Below are positions 50,342 to 59,465 of a stretch of 64,000 nucleotides of DNA, one piece after another. Numbering within the stretch: position 1 is the first letter of the stretch; every line of letters starts with the position of its first letter. Under the pieces are notes generated by a model. The model ran no database searches, had not been told where the DNA came from, and was given only the letters and a program-made list of their open reading frames with translations. Source of the stretch: an uncultured Bryobacterales bacterium (GTDB lineage: Bacteria; Acidobacteriota; Terriglobia; Bryobacterales; UBA6623); assembly GCA_958295955.1 (NCBI GenBank), contig OY282420.1, positions 1,812,435-1,876,434 of the forward strand, read 5' to 3'. Position numbers and translations under genes: made by a program.

Positions 50342-53074
50342 TTAGGGGTCGACCGGGAAGTTGAAGAACGCCGGCGAGACGGCGGCAACCGCAACCGTCT
50401 GCTCCGGACTGCGCTGCTCGCTGCTCGTCCCGCAGCCGAAGATGACCGTTGCCCGGGACTGCCCCGGCGGCAACTCGCGCGGGACCTGAGCGTTGATCTG
50501 ATTCTCGGTCACCGTGAACAGTGGCGCGCGCCTGCCGCCGATCTCCAGGCAAGCACCGGCGAGATTGGCGGCAACTCTGCCCGCGGCGTCCAGCACGGGG
50601 CTCAGCACGCGCGTTCCTCGCGGCGCGAACCCCTGCCCGTAAACGGAAATCAGGGCGTTTGGGGAGATGCTGCTCACAACGGGGGCGCCGGTAGCCAATA
50701 CGACGCCGCCCGAGGAGATGCGGGGTTCGCTTGGCGGTGCGTCGATGAACTGCCGGATATGCGGGTAGAACGCCGAAAGGCTGGTGTAACCGGCACGCTG
50801 TCCTATCGGGCACGTATTTTCCTCGTTCCTTTCTATGTAGCTGGCCGCTCCAACCAAAACCTTCCCGGAAGCGGTGAAAAGGCCGCTCCCGGAAGAACCG
50901 CCCTCGAGGAGACCCCGGGTCCAGGAAACGACAGCGTAAACATCGTCGGAAGTTCCTCCGGAACCCGCGCGAACGGTGCGGCCAAAGGAAATCCTCTTGA
51001 AAATGCCGAAGTCTTCGCTCCCCGGATGATGGATGCCGGCAACTTGCAAATCGGGAGACTGAGGTCTCGCGTCCCAGCCCGAGAACCGGACGCCGTCGGG
51101 CAAATCGCCTTCGAGTTGCAGCAGCGTCATGTCGCCGTCGGGCTCGTCGAAGCCGCCCAATGTCGCCAGCAGGCGCGCCCCCGCGGTCCTCGGCGCGCTG
51201 CGTATATCGGGCGGCTCTCCGTTACAGGTTTGCGTCTGATAAAGCCAGAGCGCGGTCACGCTCCGCGCTGTCTCTCGGGTATTCACGCAATGGGCGGCGG
51301 TGAGGAAATAAGGCGTAAGGTCCTCTCGCTGGTTGTTCAGCAGCGTGCCCGAGCAGATACGAGTGCTTCCGTCCCTCTCGTATATAATCAGCGCCACGCT
51401 CGACGCGGTTTCCGACCATTCGGGGTAGCAGGTCGCGTCGAGGTGACAGTTCCTAGCCGTCTCCACTTGCGCCGTGAGCGTGCCCTCGGCGACGACGCCC
51501 GTGTCGATGAGCGCCAACGAGATGAAGTAGGTTCCGGCTCGGAGCGGCGGGCTGGAAGAGCGGGTAATGACGACTTCCTCGTTGCCGAATGCGCCTGTAG
51601 AGGAATAATCCGAGACAACATCTCCCGACCGGATTTCGTTGTCCCGCTCGAAACGGACGTACAAGTCCACGTCCACTAAGCGGTCGGCATTCAAAGTGAA
51701 GGTTACGCGGGAGGCGTTGGCCGGGACCTGCAAGCGGAACGAGAAGTCGCCGCGGAAAAGCGTCGGGGCGTCAACCGGCCCCAAGCGGAAGCCGCCGGGC
51801 CGGCCGGGCGTGAGCAGGCCGCCGCTGCGGTTGGGCTCCGCTGTCTCCACTTGCGCCGTGAGCGTGCCCGATGCGGTGACGCCCGTGTCGAAGAGCGCGA
51901 ACGAGACGTAGTAGGTTCCGGCTCGAAGCGGCGGACTGGAGGAGCGTGTAATGACGATTTCCTCGTTGCCGGATTCGTTGCGCGCGGAATAGTCCGAGAC
52001 AACTCCTCCCCCCTCCCGAAGAGCGTTGTCCTCTCCGAAACGAACAAGCAGGGCCACGTCCACCAAGCCAGCATCCAAAGTGAAGGTTACGCGGGAGGCG
52101 TTTTCGGGGACCTCCAAGCGGAACGAGTTATCGCCGGTGAAAAGCGTCGGGCTGTCAACCGGCCCGAAGCGGAAATTGACAGGCTCGCCGGGCGTGAGCG
52201 GGACGGCTGCCTTCCTCGGCGGTCCGTCGGACAAGCGCCGCGCCACGACCGATGCGAACTTCGCGTCTGCCCCCCCGGCGCCGGCGGCCGGCGGCTCTGC
52301 CGCTTCCCGCACTGCAACGCCGACCAGGGCGGTCCACGGTTTTGCCGCAGGCTGCGCGCCCGCGGCCGGCGCAGGCAGGCGTGCATCGCCCATAAACCCG
52401 GGGCCGCCCCAGATATGGCTGACGGCGGCAATCCGAAACGGAACGGCCTCTTCCGCCGCCGCCGTCGGACCGGGCAGATACTCGATCGTCGCGCTGCCGC
52501 CGAAAACGATGCCGCTCCAGAAGTCTCCGTCGCCGTACATGCCCCGGCCGCCGTAAGGCCCGGCAACCTGCCCGTCCGCCCCATGGACCCAGACATTCCC
52601 CGTGCCCACGTCGAAATCCTGAAAATGAATGCGCAGCGCGCGGGCGGCGGGTGAGGTTATCCGCAGGCGCCAGAGCCGCCCGACAACGGTCGCCTGCCAC
52701 GCTCCCGCAACAGTCGTTTTGGCTGTCCCGCCGGAAAAGCTCAGCGCCGCCGCACCCTGCGGCAAGGAACGATGGACGCCGACGGGCGTCAGCCCCTCTT
52801 GCGGCTGCAAGCGATCCAGATCGTCGGGACCCAATGGCGGCAGGGCAACCGCGGCGGGGGCCGGCAGGCTCAGCCCCAAACTGGGCGGCTGCGCCGCCGC
52901 CGCGCGCTCAGCCGACGCCTTCGGCTGCCGCCGTCCCTCGAAAAGCGCCGGCCCGACCGCTTGCCCCCAAGCCGACTGCGCCGACAGCGCCAACGCCGCG
53001 AAAAAGAGAATCCGCGGCGGCGCACAGAGAAGATACCGTACGATTCCCAAAGGTTTCAGCGCAAGCCGGTTCAT
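50342..53074 (-). CDS. Secreted trypsin-like serine protease with two PPC-type domains and a truncated C-terminal domain
   Basis: The 910-residue protein has a signal peptide (ILFFAALALSAQSAWGQ). After a ~250-residue beta-rich N-terminal region come two similar pre-peptidase (PPC)-like domains, about residues 290-411 and 420-538 (repeated GPVD(S/A)PTLF, SRVTFTL, SGNEE or FGNEE, ITRSSSPPLRAGTY). Then a trypsin-like domain has the triad His in YFLTAAHCVN (~595), Asp in EPDGDMTLLQLEG (~649) and Ser in LEGGSSGSGLF (~728). The C-terminus is the first half of a TIGR03437-like domain (SPNALISVYGQGFAPRGTRV). The frame stops at TAA inside this domain and continues in frame beyond it. Likely an outer-surface or extracellular protease. 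Confidence 0.85.
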   Translation of the reverse strand: MNRLALKPLGIVRYLLCAPPRILFFAALALSAQSAWGQAVGPALFEGRRQPKASAERAAAAQPPSLGLSLPAPAAVALPPLGPDDLDRLQPQEGLTPVGVHRSLPQGAAALSFSGGTAKTTVAGAWQATVVGRLWRLRITSPAARALRIHFQDFDVGTGNVWVHGADGQVAGPYGGRGMYGDGDFWSGIVFGGSATIEYLPGPTAAAEEAVPFRIAAVSHIWGGPGFMGDARLPAPAAGAQPAAKPWTALVGVAVREAAEPPAAGAGGADAKFASVVARRLSDGPPRKAAVPLTPGEPVNFRFGPVDSPTLFTGDNSFRLEVPENASRVTFTLDAGLVDVALLVRFGEDNALREGGGVVSDYSARNESGNEEIVITRSSSPPLRAGTYYVSFALFDTGVTASGTLTAQVETAEPNRSGGLLTPGRPGGFRLGPVDAPTLFRGDFSFRLQVPANASRVTFTLNADRLVDVDLYVRFERDNEIRSGDVVSDYSSTGAFGNEEVVITRSSSPPLRAGTYFISLALIDTGVVAEGTLTAQVETARNCHLDATCYPEWSETASSVALIIYERDGSTRICSGTLLNNQREDLTPYFLTAAHCVNTRETARSVTALWLYQTQTCNGEPPDIRSAPRTAGARLLATLGGFDEPDGDMTLLQLEGDLPDGVRFSGWDARPQSPDLQVAGIHHPGSEDFGIFKRISFGRTVRAGSGGTSDDVYAVVSWTRGLLEGGSSGSGLFTASGKVLVGAASYIERNEENTCPIGQRAGYTSLSAFYPHIRQFIDAPPSEPRISSGGVVLATGAPVVSSISPNALISVYGQGFAPRGTRVLSPVLDAAGRVAANLAGACLEIGGRRAPLFTVTENQINAQVPRELPPGQSRATVIFGCGTSSEQRSPEQTVAVAAVSPAFFNFPVDP

Positions 53075-53089
53075 CCGATATCCCTGAAG

Positions 53090-53111
53090 CCGGCATTATT
53101 GCAGATGCCGG
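53090..53111 (-). promoter_or_regulatory. Hairpin in the protease 5' leader
   Basis: CCGGCAT (53090-53096) and ATGCCGG (53105-53111) form a 7-bp perfect stem with an 8-nt loop. It lies 16 bp upstream of the protease ATG, next to its AGGG ribosome site. It could modulate translation or be a leftover terminator. Evidence is structural only. The rest of the 176-bp gap to carB shows no gene. Confidence 0.3.
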
Positions 53112-53250
53112 TTTCTACTTTTCGATTGATTTTTCTTATTTGTTCGTTCAGGCAGTCGAGCCCTTCGTATTGGCTCTCCCTGCTTTCTTGCCTGCTCTTC
53201 TCGAAACCCGACAAGAATGCCGGGCCATTGCGAACATCCGCCCGCGCCGC

Positions 53251-56200
53251 TTACGCTTCAGCCATCGCCGCCGGGGCGTGCAGGTCTTGCAAGGAGCGGA
53301 CCCGGGCGGCTTGCTCGCGCCGGGCCGCAATGCCGTTGGCGGCCGCGCGGGCGGCGCTCAGCGTCGTCATGCCGGGCACGCCGTGCTGAATCGCCGCGCT
53401 GCGGATCTTCTTTTCGTCCTCGAACGCATGCGGACCCGCCGGCGTGTTGACGATCAGGTCGATCTTGCGGTCGGCGAGCAGGTCGATCGCATTGGGACGG
53501 CCTTCGTTCACCTTGAACACGGTCTTGCAGCGCAAACCGGCGGCGCGCAGCGAAGACGCCGTGCCGCGGGTGGCGAAAAGCTCGAAGCCCAACTCGGCGA
53601 ATTTACGGGCGACCTCGATACCCTGCTCGATCCAGCGGGAATTGACGCTGACGAATACCGCCCCCGCGTCGGGCAACGCCTGTCCGGCGCTCAACTGCGC
53701 CTTGGCGAACGCCTCGCCGAACGTCGAGCCGATGCCCATCACCTCGCCGGTCGAACGCATCTCGGGGCCCAGCAGCGGATCGACGCCGGCGAACTTGTTG
53801 AAGGGGAACACGGGAGACTTGACGCAGGTCTCGCGCACCGGCAACACGCCTTCCCGCAGGCCGCAATCGGCGAGCTTGCGGCCCATCATCAGCCCGGCGG
53901 CAATTTTCGCCAGCGGCACGCCGGTCGCCTTGCTGACAAACGGCACGGTCCGCGAGGCGCGCGGGTTGACCTCGATCACGAAGACCTTGCCGCGGTGGAT
54001 GGCATACTGCGCGTTCATCAGTCCGATCACGTTCAGCGCCCGGGCCAGCCGCACCGTGTAGTTGCGGATCGTCGCCAGTTGCTCGGCGGCGATCGATTGC
54101 GCCGGCAGCACGCAGGAACTGTCGCCGGAATGCACGCCGGCTTCCTCGATGTGCTCCATGATGCCGCCGACTACGACGCGCTCGCCGTCCGACAGCGCGT
54201 CGACGTCGACTTCCACGGCGTTCTCGAGGTAGCGGTCGATCAAGATCGGCCGGTCTTGCGAATAGAGCACGGCGTCGCGCATGTACGCCTCGATGGTCGC
54301 GGCTTCGTAGGCGATGACCATCGCCCGGCCGCCGAGCACGTAGCTCGGCCGCAAGAGCACGGGATAGCCGATATTCCTCGCGGCTTCGAGCGCGCCCGCA
54401 AGAGTCGTCGCAGTCGCGCCTTCCGGCTGCGGAATGTCAAGCTCTTCAAGCAATTTCCCGAACCGGTCGCGGTCTTCCGCCAGGTCGATCGACTCGGGAT
54501 CGGTGCCGACGATGGGCACGCCGTGCGTCTTCAGCGGAAGCGCCAGGGTCAGCGGCGTCTGTCCGCCGAACTGCACGATGACGCCGTCGGGTTTCTCGGT
54601 ATCGAAAATGTTGAGCACGTTTTCGAGCGTCAAGGGCTCGAAATACAGCCTGTCGCTCGTGTCGTAGTCCGTCGAGACCGTTTCCGGGTTGCAATTGACC
54701 ATGATCGACTCGCAACCCATCTCCTGCAGCGCGAACGAGGCGTGGCAGCAGCAGTAGTCGAACTCGATGCCCTGTCCGATGCGGTTCGGGCCGGAACCGA
54801 GGATCATCACTTTTTTGCCGTCGCCGGGGTCGGCCTCGCACTCTTCTTCGTAAACCGCATAGAGGTAGGGGGTGAAACTCTCGAATTCCGCCGCGCAGGT
54901 ATCGACCCGCTTGAACGCCGCCCGGATGCCCAGCTCCTTCCGCCGCTTGCGCACCGCCGTCTCGGTCACTGCCCACAAGCGGGCGAGCCGGTTGTCTGAA
55001 AGTCCGTACCGCTTGGCCCGCAACAGATCGGCGGCGGCCACGGTTTCGAGGTCCGCCGCGGCGAGTTGCGCTTGCTCGTCCACAACCGTTTTGACCTGCT
55101 CCAGGAACCAACGGTCGATGCGGGTCAACTCCCAGGCTTCCTCGACCGCAAGCCCTTGGGAAAAGGCAAAGCGAAGGTAGTTGAGGCGGTCCGGATTGGG
55201 GGTAATCAGGCGTTTCGGAATCAGCTCGGGGTCGTAAACTTCCGCGCCCGACTTCTTGCCGGTTTCGAGCGAGCGGATCGCTTTCCACAGCGCATGCTTG
55301 AACGTCGAGCCGATCGCCATGACCTCGCCGATCGACTTCATCTGCACGCCCAGAACCGGCTCCGAGCCGGGGAACTTCTCGAACTGCCACTTGGGCGCCT
55401 TGACCACCACGTAGTCGATCGACGGCTCGAAGCAGGCCGGCGTCTTGCGGGTGATATCGTTGGGTATCTCGTCCAGCCGCAGGCCCACGGCTAGCTTGGC
55501 GGCGATCTTGGCGATCGGAAAACCGGTAGCCTTCGAGGCCAGCGCCGAACTGCGCGAAACGCGCGGATTCATCTCGATGACGATCATGCGCCCCGTGTCG
55601 GGATCGACGGCGAATTGCACGTTCGAGCCGCCGGTATCGACGCCGATCTCCCGCAGGCAGGCGAGCGAGGCGTCGCGCATCGTCTGGTATTCCCGGTCGG
55701 TGAGCGTTTGCGCCGGGGCGACGGTGATCGAGTCGCCGGTGTGGACGCCCATGGGGTCGAAATTCTCGATCGAGCAGATGACGATGGCGTTTCCCGCCAG
55801 ATCGCGCATCACCTCCATCTCGAACTCTTTCCAGCCGAGAACGCTCTCTTCGACCAGCACCTCGCGAACCGGCGAGATATCCAGCCCGCGGCTCAACAGG
55901 ACGTGCATTTCCTCTGAGTTGTAGGCCAGCCCGCCGCCGGCGCCGCCCAGAGTGAAGCTGGGCCGCAGCACCACGGGATAGCCGACCTGCGCGGCAAACG
56001 CGGCGCCGTCCTCCACGTTGTCCACCAGCCGCGAGCGGGGAACGTCGAGGCCGATGCCGGTCATCGCCGCCTTGAACGCCTGGCGGTCCTCGGCTTTCTT
56101 GATTGCCGCCAGATTCGCCCCGATCAACTCGACGCCGTACTTTTCGAGAATCCCCGCCTCGGCCAACTCCACCGAAGCATTGAGGCCGGTCTGGCCGCCG

Positions 56201-56469
56201 ACCGTCGATAACAATGCCTGCGGGCGTTCCGCGGCGATAATTCTTTCCAGGTATTCGCTGCTGAGCGGCTCGATGTAGGTGCGCTCGGCCAACTCCGGGT
56301 CGGTCATGATCGTCGCCGGATTGGAGTTGACCAGGACCGTCTCGTAACCCTCGTCGCGGAGCGCCTTGCAGGCTTGCGTCCCCGAGTAATCGAACTCGCA
56401 AGCCTGACCGATGACGATCGGCCCGGAGCCGATAATCATGATCTTGCGGATGTCGGCGCGCTTGGGCAT
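53251..56469 (-). CDS. carB: Carbamoyl phosphate synthase, large subunit
   Basis: The 1072-residue enzyme makes carbamoyl phosphate from bicarbonate, ammonia and two ATP for pyrimidine and arginine synthesis. Two ATP-grasp halves are clear. The first starts [20 protein letters not shown], with [11 protein letters not shown]. The second starts [20 protein letters not shown], with [15 protein letters not shown]. The C-terminal MGS-like allosteric domain contains [15 protein letters not shown] and [18 protein letters not shown]. Length is standard. It is the last gene of lepB-carA-carB. Confidence 0.98.
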   Translation of the reverse strand: MPKRADIRKIMIIGSGPIVIGQACEFDYSGTQACKALRDEGYETVLVNSNPATIMTDPELAERTYIEPLSSEYLERIIAAERPQALLSTVGGQTGLNASVELAEAGILEKYGVELIGANLAAIKKAEDRQAFKAAMTGIGLDVPRSRLVDNVEDGAAFAAQVGYPVVLRPSFTLGGAGGGLAYNSEEMHVLLSRGLDISPVREVLVEESVLGWKEFEMEVMRDLAGNAIVICSIENFDPMGVHTGDSITVAPAQTLTDREYQTMRDASLACLREIGVDTGGSNVQFAVDPDTGRMIVIEMNPRVSRSSALASKATGFPIAKIAAKLAVGLRLDEIPNDITRKTPACFEPSIDYVVVKAPKWQFEKFPGSEPVLGVQMKSIGEVMAIGSTFKHALWKAIRSLETGKKSGAEVYDPELIPKRLITPNPDRLNYLRFAFSQGLAVEEAWELTRIDRWFLEQVKTVVDEQAQLAAADLETVAAADLLRAKRYGLSDNRLARLWAVTETAVRKRRKELGIRAAFKRVDTCAAEFESFTPYLYAVYEEECEADPGDGKKVMILGSGPNRIGQGIEFDYCCCHASFALQEMGCESIMVNCNPETVSTDYDTSDRLYFEPLTLENVLNIFDTEKPDGVIVQFGGQTPLTLALPLKTHGVPIVGTDPESIDLAEDRDRFGKLLEELDIPQPEGATATTLAGALEAARNIGYPVLLRPSYVLGGRAMVIAYEAATIEAYMRDAVLYSQDRPILIDRYLENAVEVDVDALSDGERVVVGGIMEHIEEAGVHSGDSSCVLPAQSIAAEQLATIRNYTVRLARALNVIGLMNAQYAIHRGKVFVIEVNPRASRTVPFVSKATGVPLAKIAAGLMMGRKLADCGLREGVLPVRETCVKSPVFPFNKFAGVDPLLGPEMRSTGEVMGIGSTFGEAFAKAQLSAGQALPDAGAVFVSVNSRWIEQGIEVARKFAELGFELFATRGTASSLRAAGLRCKTVFKVNEGRPNAIDLLADRKIDLIVNTPAGPHAFEDEKKIRSAAIQHGVPGMTTLSAARAAANGIAARREQAARVRSLQDLHAPAAMAEA

Positions 56470-56516
56470 GAGCTACCTCGTGCGGACGTCCCGGCGGCGC
56501 GGCTGGAAGCGGCCCG

Positions 56517-57644
56517 TCACGCCCTCTCCATCAGGCCGCGGAACTCGGCGAACAGATACCGCGAATCGTGCGGTCCCGGCGCGGCTTCCGGATGGTACTG
56601 CACGCAAAACAGCGGGTCCTTGCGGCTGCGGAAACCCTCGACCGTGCGGTCGTTGAGATTCACGTGCGTCAACTCGATCTCCGCGGCGTCGAGCGAATCG
56701 GGGTCCAGCGCGAAGCCGTGGTTCTGCGAAGTGATCTCGACCTTGTTCGTCAGCGTGTTCAGCACCGGATGGTTGCAGCCGTGGTGGCCGAACTTCAGCT
56801 TGTAAGTCTTGCCGCCGAGCGCCTGCCCGAGCACTTGCAGGCCGAGGCAAATGCCGAAAATCGGCGTCCGGCCGACGAGCTTGCGAATCTCGGCGGTCGG
56901 TCCGCGCAAGGGTTGCGGATCGCCCGGCCCGTTGGAAACGAATACCCCGTCAGGCTTCAGCGCCAGCACGTCTGCGGCCGAAGTCCCGGCGGGAACCACC
57001 GTAACCCGCGCCCCGAAGGCGGCGAGTCGCCGCAGGATATTGCGCTTGATGCCGAAGTCGTAAGCGGCCACGTGGTATTTGCCCGGCGTTTCGGGCGCCG
57101 GAGTCCCCGCCGGCGGGCACGGCTCGACCCCGTCGCTCCATGAGTAGGCTTGCGCGGTCGAGACGCCCGTGGCGAGGTCTTGCCCGGCCATTTTGGGGAT
57201 TCGGCGCGCCCGCTCGACGAGCTTCCGCGGGTCGCTTTCGCGCGACGAGATCACGCCGCGCAACGAGCCCTGCTCGCGGATATGCCGCACCAGCGCCCGC
57301 GTGTCGATCTCGGCGATAATCGGGATGCCGCGCTTGGCGAGAAAGTCGTCGGCGCGTTCGTCGGACCGCCAGTTGCTGGCGACCTGCGAAAATTCCCTGA
57401 CCACCAGCCCTTCGATGTACGGCTGCGTCGATTCGCTGTCTTCGGCATTCGTCCCGTAGTTGCCGATGTGCGGGTAGGTCAGCACTACGATCTGCCCGCT
57501 GTACGACGGATCGGTGAAGATCTCCTGATAGCCGGTCAATCCGGTGTTGAAGACGACTTCGCCCGAGGCTTCCGCGCGGGCGCCGGCGCCCCGCCCCCGA
57601 AAATAACGCCCGTCTTCGAGCGCCAGGATAGTTTCGAAACTCAT
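56517..57644 (-). CDS. carA: Carbamoyl phosphate synthase, small (glutaminase) subunit
   Basis: The 375-residue subunit releases ammonia from glutamine for CarB. The N-terminal domain has GEVVFNTGLTGYQEIFTDPS, YSGQIVVLTYPHIGNYGTN and HIREQGSLRGVISS. The class I amidotransferase triad is complete: Cys in IFGICLGLQVLGQALGG, and His and Glu in CVQYHPEAAPGPHDSRYLF. It lies 47 bp upstream of carB and 16 bp downstream of lepB. Confidence 0.98.
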   Translation of the reverse strand: MSFETILALEDGRYFRGRGAGARAEASGEVVFNTGLTGYQEIFTDPSYSGQIVVLTYPHIGNYGTNAEDSESTQPYIEGLVVREFSQVASNWRSDERADDFLAKRGIPIIAEIDTRALVRHIREQGSLRGVISSRESDPRKLVERARRIPKMAGQDLATGVSTAQAYSWSDGVEPCPPAGTPAPETPGKYHVAAYDFGIKRNILRRLAAFGARVTVVPAGTSAADVLALKPDGVFVSNGPGDPQPLRGPTAEIRKLVGRTPIFGICLGLQVLGQALGGKTYKLKFGHHGCNHPVLNTLTNKVEITSQNHGFALDPDSLDAAEIELTHVNLNDRTVEGFRSRKDPLFCVQYHPEAAPGPHDSRYLFAEFRGLMERA

Positions 57645-57660
57645 CGACTGCCGGCCCTGC

Positions 57661-58278
57661 CTACTCCAGCACCCCGAAACGCTCGGGAGGCCAATAGGAG
57701 AATACGGCTTTGCCCGTCACGTACTCTTGCGCGACCGTGCCCCAGGTGCGGCTGTCGTTGGATGTATTGCGGTGGTCGCCGAGGACGTAGTATTCGCCGG
57801 CGGGGACTACGACCTTGGGGTAGGAGCCGCGGTCGCGGTAGCGCGGCAGCACGTACGGCTCGCGGTAGGCCGCTCCGTTGAGATACACTTCGCCGCCGAC
57901 AATTTCAACCGCGTCGCCCGGCAAGCCGACCACGCGCTTGATGTACGACTTCGAAGGGTCGATCGGGAACCTGAAAACCACCACGTCGCCGCGGTCGATG
58001 GCGTCGAAGTTGTAGAGAAACTTGTTGACGAAGATGCGTTCCTTATCCGCCAGGTGAGGCAACATGCTGGTGCCTTCCACCTTGACCGGCTGGTACAGGA
58101 AGACGATGACGACCGCGGCGATCGCGAGCGAAACGAAGATATCGCGCAGCCAGGCCTGCAAGTCGCGCCAGAACGGGCGGCGCGCCGCGCGCCGGGAGGC
58201 GTCAGGCGGCGCAAGCGGCTCGGAGGCGGCGTCATGCGCGGACGCCGGATCCGGTTCACGGCTCGAAACAGGCTCCAT
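57661..58278 (-). CDS. lepB: Signal peptidase I
   Basis: The 205-residue membrane protease cleaves Sec and Tat signal peptides. A proline- and arginine-rich cytoplasmic start is followed by one helix (IFVSLAIAAVVIVFLYQPVK). The catalytic Ser lies in VEGTSMLPHLADKERIFVNK and the catalytic Lys in DPSKSYIKRVVGLPGDAVEI. The box E motif is YYVLGDHRNTSNDSRTWG. It precedes carA in the same direction, so the three genes may be co-transcribed. Confidence 0.96.
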   Translation of the reverse strand: MEPVSSREPDPASAHDAASEPLAPPDASRRAARRPFWRDLQAWLRDIFVSLAIAAVVIVFLYQPVKVEGTSMLPHLADKERIFVNKFLYNFDAIDRGDVVVFRFPIDPSKSYIKRVVGLPGDAVEIVGGEVYLNGAAYREPYVLPRYRDRGSYPKVVVPAGEYYVLGDHRNTSNDSRTWGTVAQEYVTGKAVFSYWPPERFGVLE

Positions 58279-58406
58279 TTACGGCTTCGACAAAAGGCGG
58301 CGCGCGGCGGCCCTCTCAGTATTTGTAACACGCAGCCGACAACCGCGACAAGCTTGAGACCCCGCCGGACGCAAGCGTTTCGCTACACTGATCCCCGGAG
58401 GCTTTT

Positions 58407-59351
58407 ATGCAAGAGATGACGCGCCGCCAATTGGGCAAGACCGCCGCTCTGGCCGGAGCGCTGCAAGCGAGCTCCGCGCTGCGGGCCGCATCGGGGCTGG
58501 AAATGCGCTTGCTGGGCAAGACCGGCATGAAGGTTTCCGTGCTGGGTATCGGCACGGCGCCGCTCGGAGCTCCCAACGTGAGCGGGAAAGAGGCGCATCG
58601 CGTCGTCGATGCCGCGATCGACCACGGCATCAACTACCTCGACACCGCTCCGATCTACCGTCAGGCGGAACGCCGCCTCGGTCCCGCGTTGAAGGGCAAG
58701 CGCAGCAAGTTCGTGCTGGTCACCAAAGTCGAGGCGACCTCGAGCCAGGATGCTATCTGGCAGGTGCGCGAAAGCTTGCAGAAATGTCAGACCGACTACT
58801 TCGACCTCGTCCACGTTCACAACGTCGGGCGCACCGACCGTTTCCCCAGCCTCGATATCCTGCTGGGCGAAGACGGCGCCTTGGCGGGTCTCGAGAAGCT
58901 CAAAACAGACGGCGCGGTGCGCCATATCGGCATGACCTGCCACCTGCGCCCCAAGCGCGCCCTGCCCGTGATGCGTTCCGGCCGCGTCGAGGCCGTCATG
59001 TCGGCCGTGAACTACATCGACCGCCACATCTACAACTTCGAGGAGACCGTGTTCGCCGAAGCCGCCGAGCGCGGCATGGGCATCGTGGCGATGAAGATAT
59101 TGGGCGGCGCCAAGGGCGACGGCGCGATTCTGTCAGACCCGCGGCACTACGAGCGCGCCGTGCGCTACGCCCTGGGCATTCCCGGCCTGTCCGTAGCGAT
59201 CATGGGCATGAAATCGGTTGCCGAGTTGGAGCAAGCCGTTGCAACCGTAAAGGCGTACCAACCGCTCGGGCCGCAGGAGCTTTCCGAAGCCCTCGCCGAC
59301 GGCAAGTCGATGGCCGCCGATCTCGGCGAGCACCGCGGCCCGGCGGTTTAG
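58407..59351 (+). CDS. Aldo/keto reductase with twin-arginine signal
   Basis: The 314-residue protein begins with a Tat signal (MTRRQLGKTAALAGALQASS, starting at residue 4). It continues as an AKR barrel: MRLLGKTGMKVSVLGIGTAP, AIDHGINYLDTAPIYRQAER (catalytic Asp and Tyr), FVLVTKVEATSS (Lys) and YFDLVHVHNVG (His). The C-terminus has LGIPGLSVAIMGMKSVAELE. Tat export would carry a folded, cofactor-loaded enzyme to the periplasm. Substrate is unknown. A ribosome site (GGAGG at 58397-58401) is present. Confidence 0.92.
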   Translation: MQEMTRRQLGKTAALAGALQASSALRAASGLEMRLLGKTGMKVSVLGIGTAPLGAPNVSGKEAHRVVDAAIDHGINYLDTAPIYRQAERRLGPALKGKRSKFVLVTKVEATSSQDAIWQVRESLQKCQTDYFDLVHVHNVGRTDRFPSLDILLGEDGALAGLEKLKTDGAVRHIGMTCHLRPKRALPVMRSGRVEAVMSAVNYIDRHIYNFEETVFAEAAERGMGIVAMKILGGAKGDGAILSDPRHYERAVRYALGIPGLSVAIMGMKSVAELEQAVATVKAYQPLGPQELSEALADGKSMAADLGEHRGPAV

Positions 59352-59465
59352 CGCGCGAGCCGCAAGGAGTCCGGCCAAAGACCGGCCGCGGCTGCGGGAC
59401 TGCGACAAGTCGATGACCGGCGAAGGCCGCTGAAAAAATCGGGAATACGCCGCGGGCGGCGCCGC

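Noticed and set aside
49946-50344. TAA as a recoded amino-acid codon
   Set aside because: TAA is not used for selenocysteine or pyrrolysine, and other genes here end in TAA normally. A point mutation, error or plain readthrough is simpler.
52651-54999. A 782-codon open frame on the plus strand
   Set aside because: It runs antisense to carB and the protease. Both have clear family motifs, and the frame is an artefact of high GC codon use. The same holds for long antisense frames at 689-1726, 8498-10099, 10625-12529, 42099-43433 and 61485-62798.
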